NCBI GenBank assembly: GCA_963969495.1
Contig: OZ018329.1
Span: 146,343,502 to 146,407,501, forward strand
Direction: 5' to 3'
Length of the DNA stretch: 64,000 nt
From: Ceratothoa steindachneri
Lineage: Eukaryota > Arthropoda > Malacostraca > Isopoda > Cymothoidae
Notes under the pieces: model-generated
Seen by the model: only the letters and a program-made list of their open reading frames with translations
Database searches by the model: none
Told to the model about the DNA's origin: nothing
Translations under genes and position numbers: made by a program
In this document: positions 1 through 10,828 of the stretch, piece by piece
Position numbering within the stretch: position 1 is the first letter of the stretch
Layout of the letters: each line of letters starts with the position of its first letter

Positions 1-780
1 GGGGAGTGATGGGGCGCGAGAAAATGGAATAGCGAGACTCATGATGCTGCTACTTTTTGTGAAGATAGGTGCTGGGTATCTCAACACCAACGTAGTGTGT
101 TGCCTGGCGTGTATATGGGCGTATGCGGGGTATCATGCCAGTTTCCCCAACTGTCGTGCTAAGCGGGTGTAAGTGTAGGTATTGAGTGGTATGAGTTTGT
201 TGTTTTCGTGTAGTGAATACATGAGAGTGTATCGAGGAGAGCGACATGCGCAGAATTCTAATATGCTGTGTTTTCTTCTTACATGTGCGATTTGCGGCCG
301 TAAGTTTGATGGGTGCATAAGTTAGGAGTGGACGAATTTGTGTTTTGTATGGGTGTGGTTATAGTTTGCGGCTGGCAGGGTAAAACCTGCGTAGTATTTT
401 GTTTGTGTGCTTTGCTCTTGTATGTGTGATGTTTTGGTGTAGGTATTTAGCAAATGTGGCCCCGAGTATCTTAGTTTGAGGTTTATATGTGAGTCTTTTG
501 AGGCTTTGGTAGTTTTAGTCTGGTTTATGAATGTACATACTCGTATATTGGTATAGTGATCTCGCACGCCTTAGAGTGTCGTCTCTGTCTTCAGAAGATT
601 GGTAGCGATGAGCCATTTGTCCTTGTAAACTATCTTCTCATCTAGTATCATTTGTGCACAATGCCCGATTGTTTCTAGGCCCTGGCCGGATACGAGAATG
701 GTCTTGTCGTCAGGGTAGAACAATGTGTATGTGTGTCACCATTTTTCCGGTGATCATAGGGTGTCGTTTGTGTATATTAT
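1..780 (-). mobile_element. LINE 3' half (jockey-like RT C-terminus), truncated by window edge
   Basis: Read on the minus strand, this stretch gives pieces of the C-terminal part of a non-LTR reverse transcriptase. They are a degraded active-site block (DDKTILVSGQG, 650-720), a block with KILGATFAKYLH and then YPASRKL and TQIRPLLTYASI (about 300-470), and a C-terminal part with many frameshifts. The same DDKTILVSGQGP block, followed by closely similar DNA, occurs on the plus strand at 4660-4960, so this is an inverted second copy of that family. The reading frame breaks repeatedly and no intact protein remains. The 5' part of the RT is missing and the element runs off the left edge of the window. 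Confidence 0.65.
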
Positions 781-799
781 TTATAGTACAGCCGCCAGC

Positions 800-1195
800 A
801 CGCTAACCTGGGGGGGCCTGGTGTAAATGAAAGAGATAGCGAGAGATCGCGCGCTCCGGTTGTTGGCTAGTTTCCAACGAAGTCCCTCGGGGCACATTTT
901 GCCGAATGTCTTCTCCGCATCCGTGCTGATAGACTGCGACTCTACTTATAGCCGTTGGGCGAATAGTAAAGTAGCAATTCCACAGTTAGCCATATCTTAC
1001 AAAAGGACCAGTTAGGAGTTCGAGGAGGTAAATTAGACAGACTAAAGGCGGGAAAGGAGGAAACGGTATAAGAAGGGGGACAAAACAGCTAAAATTAAAT
1101 AAAAGAAGGATCAATTAAGCGTGAAAAGACTGGTTGATAATGAAAATTGTAAATTACATAATGGAAAAGACAAATCTGTATGGTATAGTAGGTGT
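800..1195 (-). other. Probable 3' untranslated part of the Penelope-like element; no gene seen
   Basis: This 400-base stretch lies directly downstream (minus strand) of the GIY-YIG domain at 1196-1741. A 62-codon plus-strand open frame at 827-1015 matches nothing I know. The position suggests element 3' sequence, but no terminal repeat was found. Confidence 0.3.
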
Positions 1196-2090
1196 CTATC
1201 GCACGGAGTCAAAACAGGAGTTGACCTCAATGTGTCGGTTTATGCAGTCGTCGTCGGATATCCAACCTTCCAAGAATTCAATGCTCTTATTATTGCTCGC
1301 TCTGCCTAAAACCTTTGCCTCTTTCCTTTTCATCTCGTGTCTATGGGCGAAGAAATGGGACGAGACCGTGGATAGGGGGTCTTTCCTTTTAACGGCTCGA
1401 CGGTGCTCTTCGACTCTACTTCGGATCTTCTTCGATGTTTGCAATCCATATTTGGTGGCATACTTGTCATGGGCAGGGATCCCGTCCTTAATTCTGGTGA
1501 GGTGGTCGTAGAAAGCTCTGGAGGGTTTTTGTGTCAGATCAATGACGAGGGTGAGAAAAAGATGCGACGCAATCTCAGAGGTCTTCCCTACATAAGGAAG
1601 GGTGACCCTTCTTAGATCAGCACCTTCGTCAGGTTGTCCGGAGGCATGCTTCTTATCGCTTTGACGAAACATTCCAGGTGGGGGTTGGCCGCAAACGCAA
1701 CTTTGGGACATTTTTTTTCTCCTCTGAACGTAGCTGAACATCGCTGCAGTGAGTTTTAGCTCCTTTGAAAAGTGCTCTAACAGTGCTCCACTTTGGCTTC
1801 AAATGATGAAGGCTCTCGAGGTCTAAGATGTAATATATATGAGTCTTCTTCCTGTAAACTGACGTTTGAAGACTACCGTCCGTTCCATGTAGAATTAGGC
1901 CGCTCAAAAAGAGCAAAGAAAGACGAGTTGCCTTCCTGCTCCGTTATAAGCTATATATCTGAGAAGATATACACACGATCACAAAACAATGCTAAAATAC
2001 AACTGACCACTATGCTTTCCGCAGTGGCAAAAGACATAACTGGGGTCGAATCACGCCTCATCGCCACCGTCCTAAACTAACTTTATGCTG
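1196..2090 (-). pseudogene. Penelope-like element: end of RT plus GIY-YIG endonuclease, decayed
   Basis: The minus-strand translation first gives a Penelope-type RT end (LILHGTDGSLQTSVYRKKTH at 1835-1895, then an SxVRALFK-like stretch). Next comes a linker with CVCGQPPPGMF and LPYVGKTSE, and then the GIY-YIG-like nuclease region containing QTSKKIRSRVEEHRRAVKRK (about 1380-1440). The end is a conserved-looking tail with AKVLGRASNNKSIEFLEGW and CINRHIEVNSCFDSVR. The family's canonical GIY..YIGQT core is damaged here (YGLQT). Penelope elements join an RT to a GIY-YIG nuclease, which fits this order. One frame covers 181 codons (1196-1741), while the upstream part needs a frame change. I call it a 5'-truncated, inactive copy. 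Confidence 0.7.
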
Positions 2091-2199
2091 CAAATAAACT
2101 AGGGCAGATAGTTCTCCCCGAGCTGGTGTTCGTCCTAGTACACGCTCACAAAAATAAAAGGGCAGCACTTCTCCCCACACCAGGGAGCATGAATCCGTA

Positions 2200-4975
2200 A
2201 CAACCCACCTCCTAATTCTCCAACTCCTCTTTCCCAATCACAATCTCTCCTGTCACCTACCCCGCCCTCCACACTTCTCTCTCCCCTGCCCTTGCCTCTG
2301 CTCCGGCTCCAACCCCAACCTCCTCTTCCTCACTTCCCTCTGCTCCTACCCCCTCTTGCCCCTATCCACCCTTCTGCCGTTTCTGCACCTCTTGCCCTGC
2401 TGTCACTTTACCCGCCACCACCCAGGCCCCTACGGCCACTTCTTACAACCCCACCAGCACCCTCGCTTAAGCAACCACAAAGAACACTAAACCCAAACCC
2501 TCCTTGTCTTCTACAACCCCTGCCCCACCACAACACACACGGGTAAAAGTCACTGCTGCGCGTCCCACTCTCATGATACAATAACAAAATATCAAAGAAC
2601 GCAGAGCGGCCCAGACCAAAACTGCTGCAAGCGCTCTTCGCTCTAGACCATAGGTCGGCTTAGCGTGGTACAACTAAACATATCCAAATGACACTGTATA
2701 CGCCACAACACCTCCAATTGGGTACTCAATACACAAAGGCCGGACATAGTGCTCCCGAACTTTACCAGTCTACATCCACCAGAAATGATTCCGTATTGCA
2801 GGCAATCACACATATCCCACTCCACAGGCGCTGTAACTTGGATCAGCGATCCTTGTTAAGCGCTACATACAACACACAAGATGACTCCTTCTTAGCCTGG
2901 AAAATATACACCGAAACCGGCCCAATTCTACTGGCCACTCACTATAATCTATAAGAAGAACAGCTGCTAAAAAGAGACGTCCCTTCCCTGGCTGTATACA
3001 ACCACAACCTTCTACTATTCTTTATTAGGGACCTGAATTCATGCCATCCTACACTATTTTCAAACCTCATAAAGGAAGAAAGCAGGTATCTGACGGGTGC
3101 TCTTCGGCTATTTTGCTGCGAACTCATAGGTCCGACATTCCTTACATTCTTTGTTGGTGCCCGCGGAGAAACTTGTCCCCGGATATCATCCTTCGCAACG
3201 AACTAGCCACATGCTTCAACAAACGCATAGCCCAAGGCCCCCACCTACTATTTGACCACATCCTAGTATGCCTCCTCCTTTCTTCTTCGCCTCTCCTCAT
3301 ACCCACACCACTCAAGATCTGGGAAGAGTTCAGAAGGCACATTTCCATAAACACACCACACAACCCCAACCTCCAAAACACCGACTCTACACAATTAGAA
3401 ACCTAGTGAAGCTCACTAATGTACTAATGAACACAATAAACACAGTTAGAAACCTTTACACACCAAAGAAAACATACACGTGCATAAAAAACTATATTTT
3501 CCATACACACACAAAAACTCATTACCATATACACTAACCACTACTGTCAACGCCCATGCCAAAAAAAAACAACAATACACTACTACGTGTCCGCATCCTC
3601 CAATGCGTGCAACTAGATCCTAACAGTAAATGGCGCATGGAGACCCGCATAGAGGATGATGCTCACTGCATTGACCCTTCTTTCTTCCTGTGTAGCGTGA
3701 AGATGATATTGGGCACTTACCCACTCAAACCCATAACCCTACAACGTAACAACTGCACTAACACTAACACCCTCCCCAACGCATTCACGCCACAATGAGA
3801 TACTGTACGCACACATAACATTCTCAAACCACATACACAAGAGGAATTCCAGGAAGTACTGGAATGGTGTCGGCTCTACGCCACAGCGCTTAGACCCGCC
3901 CCCCTGCTACGATTGGAAGTGCTAGAAAACTCCACCACACTGATCACTCTTATCAGGTAAAAAAACACATTAAAACAATTCTTAGACGCGCCCCTGGCCC
4001 CTCCGGCTTCCCAGGCACAATATTCCAACACCTACCCGAAAACATATTCCCAACACTACCACAACTATACAAAGCCTTCTTCGCTTCTGGCCACTTTCCA
4101 CACAACTTCAAAACCTCACACACAATACTATTAATAAAACAATACAAGAACCCTAAACACGCAAACAGGTATAGGCCTAGTACTCTTTCAGAGTTATTAG
4201 GCAAAATACTTGAACGCATGGTCAACACCAGTCTCCTGGAACTCCTAGAGGGGAGTGACTGGTTCTCTCCCTGTCAATGTGGCTTTAGGCGAAGCTGGTC
4301 CACTCAAGCGGTTGTAACAATCGTTCATGATATAATAAAAAGCGCATGGCAAGCCAGACTGAACAAACTCTCCAACAGCAAGGATATGGAGAAGGCATTT
4401 GATAAAGTGTGGCACGAGTTACTCCGTTAGAAACTAGCTAACAATATGGAGCTCCCTATCTGCACTAGAAGGCTTCTCTCCCACTACGTTACCTACAGGA
4501 GATGTCACATAAAATATGATAACACAACATCACAAACATTCACACCATGCACCGGCGCACCCCAGGGTAGCCTGCTAGCGGCTACAATATACATAATTTA
4601 TACAAGCAACATCCCACGGCCTCCAGAAAACTGCAGGCATACCTACACCATGTCCTAAGCTGACAACAAGACCATTCTCGTATCCGGCCAGGGCCCAGAC
4701 ACAATCACGTAGAGTGCACAGATGATACTAGAAGAGAAGACTGAGTAAGAGTACAAGTGGCTCATAACCACGAATCTTCTGAAGATACAGATGACTTCTA
4801 CGACACGCGAGATCACTACATTTACAACAAACAAATAAACACACACACCAGACCTACAGTACACAGCCCCTGCAAGAATATACAAACCCCACGCGAAAAT
4901 ACTCGGGCTACATTCGATAAATACCTACACTTTCACGTATTCCAAAACACTACACACTTTCATTTTTAATACGAT
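2200..4975 (+). mobile_element. Jockey-like LINE, near full length but heavily broken
   Basis: Three parts can be followed in order on the plus strand. 2200-2560 is a proline-rich, CT-rich stretch that may be the end of ORF1. 2650-3300 is an apurinic-type endonuclease remnant, starting near VVQLNISK and containing RDLNS, GARGETCP and an LRNELATCFNKRIAQGP stretch ending in a degraded (S)DH. 3955-4970 is the reverse transcriptase. Its frame shifts many times and stops are frequent, so it cannot be active. The element stops near 4975, where a ZMYM1-like remnant in the opposite orientation begins. The region 3400-3950 is A/C-rich with no clear domain. Confidence 0.65.
3955..4970 (+). pseudogene. 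Reverse transcriptase of the jockey-like LINE (fragmentary)
   Basis: The frames show the usual order of non-LTR RT blocks. The fingers come first (RRAPGPSGFPGTIFQ; NPKHANRYRPSTLSELLGKI), followed by GFRRSWSTQ and a palm block with KAFDKVWHELL at about 4395-4425. A GAPQGSLLAATIYIIYTSN block lies at 4555-4605, and a degraded catalytic motif ADNKTILVSGQG lies at 4660-4690, where the YADD box should be. KILG-like DNA and FDKYLHFH follow near 4890. One stop interrupts the palm at 4430 and another precedes the catalytic box. Loss of the second aspartate (ADN) argues that this copy is dead. Confidence 0.7.
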
Positions 4976-4977
4976 AT

Positions 4978-5690
4978 TTAACAATTTTCCACTTGTTGGT
5001 TGAGACTGAAAAAAAGGTATATACCTAGTAATTGTACGGTAGAGAATAAATTAATAGCCTCTTGATAGCAATCGACAGCACCTCGTCCAACCAAATTTAG
5101 TGAATGAGCTGGACAGGGTACACATATAGCAAACTTGTTTGTTTCTAATTTTTTGGGGTGCATCCCCTTATAATGCCCAGACATGTTAGGAGCATTGTCA
5201 TAAGAGTGACCCCTACATTTTGAAAAAAAATAGCCTACAAGCTTCACGTAAGTACTGCAACAACTGGTTAGCCATTTTCTCACCGGGGTGGCTTTCTATC
5301 TCCAGAAAGTTTAAAAAGCGTTAATTGGCTGTCCATCTTTTAAGTACCGAAGAACTGATTGTTATGTGATAAATCTGGTGTTAAATCAACGGACAAGCTA
5401 AAATAACCAGAAGATTTAACGTCGTCAACAATGAACTCATGGACCTTTTGTGTCATTAGTTGAATAAGTTCCTCGCAGATGATTTTTGACAGGTAAGAAG
5501 GATCTCCTTTGCCAGAATTTAGAAATATATCATAATGTGGCCTGCTAAAAATGGATCAAACAGGCTAATGAGCTCAAGCAGTCCTAAAATATTCCCATTT
5601 TGCAATGATCCATACCATTCTTCTGTTCATCGAAAAGCCAAGCCACGTTCAGCAACGTACAAATAACAACTATGAGACGCCTCAAGACGT
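4978..5690 (-). pseudogene. ZMYM1-like hAT transposase remnant
   Basis: The minus strand encodes the middle of a ZMYM1-like, hAT-derived transposase: GKGDPSYLSK-type and SVDLTPDLSH-like stretches (about 5370-5530), then CRGHSYDNAPNMSGHYKGM (5175-5225) and CVPCPAHSLNLVGRGAVDC (5070-5130). A better preserved relative lies at 14860-16140, where the same blocks read LSYDNVSNMSGLYTG and VPCASHSLNLVG. Both the N-terminal TTF-type zinc region and the C-terminal dimerisation region are missing. Several stops and frame changes interrupt it. Confidence 0.7.
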
Positions 5691-5699
5691 GTTTCTAGT

Positions 5700-6165
5700 A
5701 ATCACACTCTTCTTGACTTTGCTTCTCCAACTGTGACTTCAACCTCGTACCTTGTCTGTGAGTTAAATATGTTAGCAATGAGTCTCGTGAGTAGCGCTTT
5801 TCTCATGCTTATTAATGACAATAGTATTTCACCAGTCACTGTACCCTTCTCTTCTAACAAAATTTGAGAAATTTTTATGAACAAACAGTTTACAAACAAA
5901 ATAATATACTGTTCCTGTTGATGTTAAATACAGTAATCGCTATAATGTTTTAGTTGAATATTGCGTCAATATTGTAGATAGCTCTGATGACAATAAACAT
6001 CAAAACCTATATTACGTTATTCAAGGGAATGAAGTTAAATGGTAACGTGAAGTCTGAATTTTGCAGACGAATTTTCTTAGGCCTAAACCTGGGCGACGTT
6101 GGGGAAATACGTGTATCAAAACAAAGAGTTACGAAATATATATATTATGGAATAAACATTTATAG
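5700..6165. other. AT-rich stretch, nothing recognised
   Basis: Short open frames only (5702-5899 minus, 5987-6175 plus). Neither resembles a known protein. The left part may be the eroded N-terminal region of the neighbouring ZMYM1-like remnant. Confidence 0.4.
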
Positions 6166-6169
6166 TGAA

Positions 6170-6715
6170 AAGTGAAATTATACAGTAACAGTTTATGATT
6201 GGATTGAATACGCGTGAATTAAATTTGCATGAGTTAACGAGAATGGATTTACAATTGATAAATATGAAATATTAAATAGATTATAAATTGGGAAATTGAT
6301 TGACAATTAGAAATTGATTTAGTTGGTAAATAGTAATTGGTTGATTGCAATTAAATTAGTAATTCGATTGGTAATTATTATTTGGTAATTGTTAAATAGA
6401 TTATAGTTTAGATTGTTTTATGGGATGATAAATAGATTATAGTTAAATTGTGTAAATATTTAAATGGTATGATAAATAGATTATATTGGATAAATAGATT
6501 ATAACGGAGTTGGAAGGGTCTGTAAATGAAAAAAGAATCCCGAATTAAGTCGGGATTCTTTTGGGAAATATTTAGCTAAACAAATTATAATTCAAATATT
6601 ACAGACCTGATTCACCGATGGGAGGACAACTAATGAACCTCATGGTTAATTTTAAGACGCTTAAGAGAGCGGGTGTACCAATCTCGATTTAAGTCATGGT
6701 TACCAACCCTTCTTG
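6170..6715 (+). repeat. Dispersed repeat, copy A (inverted partner at 18778-19375)
   Basis: This block contains a degenerate minisatellite of AAATAGATTATA-type units (6270-6505), a perfect hairpin (6531-6562), and a tail with TTTTAAGACGCTTAAGAGAG and GGTGTACCAATC. The same order of sequence is found inverted at 18778-19375, including the GTTAACGAGAATGGATTTAC block at 6233-6252. Both copies are followed by AT microsatellites. No coding capacity is seen. It is a non-coding mobile or satellite-like unit; I can only suggest its type (see findings). Confidence 0.75.
6531..6562. repeat. Perfect 13-bp hairpin inside dispersed repeat
   Basis: AAAAGAATCCCGA and TCGGGATTCTTTT flank a 6-base loop. The equivalent hairpin in the inverted copy (18912-18935) has a different stem sequence that still pairs. 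Confidence 0.85.
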
Positions 6716-6718
6716 AAA

Positions 6719-6726
<8 letters not shown>

Positions 6727-6799
<73 letters not shown>

Positions 6800-6804
6800 T
6801 GTGT
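6727..6804. repeat. Compound (AT)n-(GT)n microsatellite
   Basis: An A-run leads into about 19 AT units and then about 20 GT units, one of them interrupted. It is followed by GTTAGAAATAAATATTTACA, a motif also found, inverted, beside the microsatellite at 18405. Confidence 0.95.
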
Positions 6805-6880
6805 AGTTAGAAATAAATATTTACACTTGTAGGGTATAGCAATGCCCTCTGGGTATTCCTTTAATAAAAATCTCCTGGGA

Positions 6881-6883
<3 letters not shown>

Positions 6884-6970
<87 letters not shown>
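6884..6970. repeat. (AT)n microsatellite
   Basis: An uninterrupted AT dinucleotide array of about 43 units. Confidence 0.95.
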
Positions 6971-6971
<1 letters not shown>

Positions 6972-8390
6972 ATTATTATGTAAAATTCATATCATGCAAT
7001 TCTTTTACTTTTGTCAATTAAATCGTTCAATTATTTTACTTAACTTTTGTAAATTAAATCATTTTATATACAACTTAATAATTAATTAATTCATTTATTT
7101 TACTTAACTTGTCAATTCATTTAACGTACTACTGTTTCAAACAACATCTCTAAAATTTCACACACACACAAACAAACACACGCTTTCAGCTCGACCAAAT
7201 GGAACACTATTCTTTCCCTTTCGACTCTCGCCATTCTCCGCATAAAGGTCGGTAATCATTCCTTCTACAATTAGTCATTTACCTCCAAACAAATCATACT
7301 TAGTTTAATTCCACATCCTCTCACAATGCTCTGCAAACGACCATACGAGAGTAGGTCCTAATTCTATTTACTTTTCGTATTTCAGACCCCTAATTCACAG
7401 TCCATCATAGTCACCATATTATTTCATATTTATTTCACTTACTTCATTTCTCTTCACATCTTGTTACTGTAAATCATATTTTACCATATCTTACATTGTA
7501 TACCTAATCCAACTTATCTCATTGTGTATTCGTTGATTCTATGAATATATTTATATTTGTTTAATTGTTTTTCTTAAAACCTAGTTCATTATTTCAAAAT
7601 GGATTTCACTTACAACTACACCGCTCTCTCTTGTAATTCTCACCATTGGCTTTTATCCCAGTAAAAAGTTTCTGTGAACAATACCTTACTGGTCTGCAAC
7701 TACTAAAATTCCGGTAAGACTTTATCAAATGGTCCATTGTAGTGGTGACAGTTACTGAGTCAACAAGCATATTTAAGAATTAAAAATAGAATAACATGAT
7801 GAAAAGTAAATTGAACGCTATATGGTAAGATAAAATTGGTTGAGAACGCAAGCGTTAAGTAAAGTGAGATTAAAGAAATTGTTAGGGTAGAAAATTGTTA
7901 AGAATAAGAGCTTGGAAATCACAAATGCTATGATAATTAAGAATGATTTATATAGGAGTCACAAATGTTGGAATATATATGAATTTAGGAATGATATTTA
8001 AAGGATCACAAATGGTAATACTAAAATGGGTTATGTAACAAATGAGTATATATATGTAGAGTACTCACACGTTATGAGATGGATGTACAAACCTGATGTT
8101 GGAACACTTTATAAACGAACCTAGTTAGATGGAAGCTAGGGCAGAATGAGACCGACCAAGATCGTTTGGGACAGTTTTACAGCAAGGTGGTTCCAATATT
8201 TTTGAATAAGGTTGATCTCTCATCACTGCTCAAGTTGAATTGACAGAAATACCTAAATATAAAAATGATTTTAATTTGATTACATTTGTAGTGCTGCCCC
8301 AGAGTGCAGGGCTACACGGACAGACTTTTCCTGTTGCAATCGAACGAAAACATAAAAATGGCAACGATTAGTTTTCTATTGGAATTTGAC
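6971..8390. other. AT-rich non-coding stretch
   Basis: No open frame above background. 6985-7120 holds imperfect repeats around TTTTACTTAACTTTTGTAAA. The rest shows no recognisable gene, element end or RNA. Confidence 0.5.
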
Positions 8391-8700
8391 AGACAAATTT
8401 AAATACTTTGTATTTAAATACATTTATGTATTACAAATTGTATTTGTAAATACAATTGAAATCATGTATTTAAATACAGTATTTAACTATTTTTTGCAAA
8501 TACTTTACTAGTAATAGGTTTATATAGCTGTTAAGAACGTGTAATGCATGATTTAGCTTGTCGCAACTTGTATGACACAAACAGTTGACTGCGTGAGCCG
8601 GTGAGGGAAGATTGCTTGCATCAATTCAAATTCAGTTAACAGATGGTTACAGTTACGTTCGTTGTATAGTGAGAGCACTCAGCGTTATTTCAACTGCTGC

Positions 8701-8925
8701 ATGGCAACTTCAGCTTCTTCGAAACAGTGTGAAATGGAGAGATTAGACAATAAAAAAGACGAGGAAGATGAAGAATCATGTAATTATAGTCATCCTTTAC
8801 TAGATGGTAATTTTTTTTAGAGTGAAATCTTACGACGGAAAAAAGTGAAGTGTGTATGTATATCATGCAATGGCGAAATCTCTGCGGCGAGCAATGCTAC
8901 TTCCAATCTACGCATTCATTTGAAG
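8701..8925 (+). pseudogene. hAT transposase exon 1 (BED zinc finger)
   Basis: The frame opens with ATG at 8701 and an acidic N-terminus (KKDEEDEESC). It reaches an in-frame TAG at 8818-8820, then continues in the same frame as a BED-type zinc finger: KVKCVCISC followed by SNLRIHLK. The donor AAG|GTAAG follows at 8925/8926, in phase 0. The second zinc histidine is supplied by the next exon, which begins RKHP, so the pair HLKRKH is completed only by splicing. This confirms both splice sites and the mariner's intronic position. The TAG makes the gene a pseudogene unless it is read through. Confidence 0.7.
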
Positions 8926-9093
8926 GTAAGACTTTATTAAAGCTTATATGATACTTAATTTAATTGACAAGTTGCACTATTTCTTATTTTTTTAAAAAAT
9001 GGCAAAATTGCTAGTAGCTAACGATAATTTTAAGTAGCGTAGGTTTACCATGCACAAACCTACCTGCTTAATTTCGCAACACCTTTATTTATA

Positions 9094-10486
9094 TTAGGTT
9101 GAGGAATAAGTTCTTGCGTTTTTTTAATGTTGTATTGATTTAGGTTTTGTTGACGTGATTTGTACACATATTAAGAAACAATAATAAATAATGAGAGCAA
9201 AATTTGCAAAGGTTAGGCTACGTCTCTTAACAGCGTAGACTATTAGGCTTTTACTTAGGCTACGTCTTGAAGTTAAATAATAAGTCATTGCGGTTTATTT
9301 AAAAGTTGTGTTAATTTAGTTTTTTTTTCTGTACCCTCAAAATGGAATGTCAAGTTGAAAGAAAGGCGCACTTTCGACACTTGTTGTTATTCATTTTCAA
9401 TCGAGACGGGAACAATGCAAACGCAGCCAAAGCTCGTCGCGATATTTGTGCTGTGTACGGAGAAAATGCTTTATCAGAAAGGACAGCTCAATGGTGGTTT
9501 TCACGTTTCAAAAACGGTCATTTCAATCTTAATGACAAAGAACGTTCTGGTCGCCCCATTAAGTTAGATGAAGATCGATTAAACGACCTTCTTCATGAAA
9601 ATCCTCGTCAATCGACTAGAAAATTGGCTATACAATTGGTGTGTGATCAGAAAACTGTAGTGAATCACCTTCATTCGATGGGGAAAGTTCAAAAACTCGG
9701 TGCATGGGTTCCGCACGCTTTGAGCGAAAGCAACGAACTTCAACGCTCCACGATTGCCACAGTTTTGCTTGCTCGTCACAAGGCTACTCGTGGATATAAG
9801 GACAGATTTCTTCACCGCATCATCACTGGCGACGAACAGTGGTGTGTTTATGTCAACATGAACGATCAAAAACAATGGCTTAGCCCCAATAAAAAACCAC
9901 TTCCGCGATTAAAGCAAGGACTTCATCCACGAAAGACGATGCTATGCGTGTGGTGGGATTGTGAAGGAATCATTCTTTATGAGCTTCTTGCGAACAACGA
10001 GATTGTCAATGCAGAACTCTACGTTCAACAAATGTATCGACTCGCCGAAGCTATTCGTGAAAAGCGACCTCATCGACGTTATGGAGTCCTTCTGCAACAC
10101 GACAATGCTCGTCCTCACATTGCCAATATGACAAAAGACGCCATCGAAACGCTTAATTGGGAAATCCTGCCGCATCATCCATATTCGCCAGACTTGGCTC
10201 CATCGGATTTCCATATGTTCCGATCGCTCTCCAACAATTTGCACGGCGTTTCGTTCAATACTGATGTGGAATTAAAAACCTGGTTAGACGAATTTTTCGA
10301 GTCAAAATCCAGAGATTTTTATTGCAAAGGCATCGAAAAACTAGTTGAACGTTGGGAAGAAGTCGTAAAGAATACATTATTGATTAAATTGCATATTGTT
10401 ATCAATTAAAAATGAAGTTTTTCTAAAATTGTTAATGGTAATGAATAAATTTGATAAAATCGCAAGAACTTATTCCTCAACTCAGT
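9094..10486 (+). mobile_element. Mariner element with intact transposase
   Basis: Terminal inverted repeats are visible: GTTGAGGAATAAGTTCTTGC at 9098-9117 and its exact complement at 10462-10481. The left end continues outward as TTAGG, typical of mariners, with TA beside it; the right outer bases have drifted (CTCAG before TA). The copy is about 1.39 kb with one uninterrupted transposase frame. It sits between the BED exon (ends 8925) and the second exon (starts 10573) of a hAT transposase, so it inserted into that intron. Confidence 0.9.
9342..10409 (+). CDS. Mariner transposase (DD34D), intact 355 aa
   Basis: The cut-and-paste transposase binds the terminal repeats and moves the element into TA sites. 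Residues 1-110 hold the two helix-turn-helix DNA-binding segments, with the GRP linker motif at 70-72 and a WVPHAL motif at 122-127 (the family usually has WVPHEL). The catalytic aspartates are D164 in ITGDEQW, D254 in QHDNARPH, and D289 in YSPDLAPSDFH. The 34 residues between the last two give the classical DD34D signature. A length of about 345-360 aa is normal for mariners. ATG 9342 follows a stop-rich leader and lies 245 bases inside the left terminal repeat. No stop or frameshift is present, so this may be a young, possibly active copy. Confidence 0.93.
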   Translation: MECQVERKAHFRHLLLFIFNRDGNNANAAKARRDICAVYGENALSERTAQWWFSRFKNGHFNLNDKERSGRPIKLDEDRLNDLLHENPRQSTRKLAIQLVCDQKTVVNHLHSMGKVQKLGAWVPHALSESNELQRSTIATVLLARHKATRGYKDRFLHRIITGDEQWCVYVNMNDQKQWLSPNKKPLPRLKQGLHPRKTMLCVWWDCEGIILYELLANNEIVNAELYVQQMYRLAEAIREKRPHRRYGVLLQHDNARPHIANMTKDAIETLNWEILPHHPYSPDLAPSDFHMFRSLSNNLHGVSFNTDVELKTWLDEFFESKSRDFYCKGIEKLVERWEEVVKNTLLIKLHIVIN

Positions 10487-10572
10487 AGTATATGCTGATT
10501 GAATTTAACGTGAATTATGGCAACGTGAAACCAATGTCCTTCAATTATCTGGTCATGTACATTTATCAACAG

Positions 10573-10828
10573 AGGAAGCATCCTTATTTGGTGCAAAAAG
10601 CGGATAACTACGTGACAGCTCAAAGAAAAGATTCAAAAAGAAAATGTTCAGTATTAGACGATGATCCTTTATGCAGCGGTGTTAAAGTATTGACATTACA
10701 TGAGTGTTTTGCAGTGAATACTAAGGTGAAACAATTTGTTGTTGATAAGCTGATTGTAGATTTTATCATACAAGGTGTGCATCCCCTATCAACCATGGAG
10801 CAACCAGCTTTTGTGAGATTAATTAAAG
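10573..10828 (+). pseudogene. hAT transposase exon 2
   Basis: The exon opens after ...CAACAG with RKHPYLVQK, completing the BED finger of exon 1, and continues through KVKQFVVDKLIVDFIIQG and HPLSTMEQPAFVRLIK. The latter is the conserved N-terminal hAT block (a Q-P-F position near the end is typical). The donor AAAG|GTGAGT is at 10828/10829. The frame is open throughout. Its 3' phase is 1, and the downstream exon carrying the first catalytic region has not been placed with certainty between 10829 and 11827. Confidence 0.75.

Noticed and set aside
827..1015. 62-codon plus-strand frame (MKEIARDRALRLL start)
   Set aside because: No similarity recognised, antisense to the probable Penelope 3' region, and length within chance.
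2292..2546. 84-codon proline/leucine-rich plus-strand frame
   Set aside because: Low-complexity CT-rich DNA gives such frames by chance; it may be the eroded end of the LINE ORF1, but no domain supports a protein.
6700..6972. 90-codon minus-strand frame of alternating Ile-Tyr and Thr-His
   Set aside because: It is only the translation of AT and GT microsatellites.
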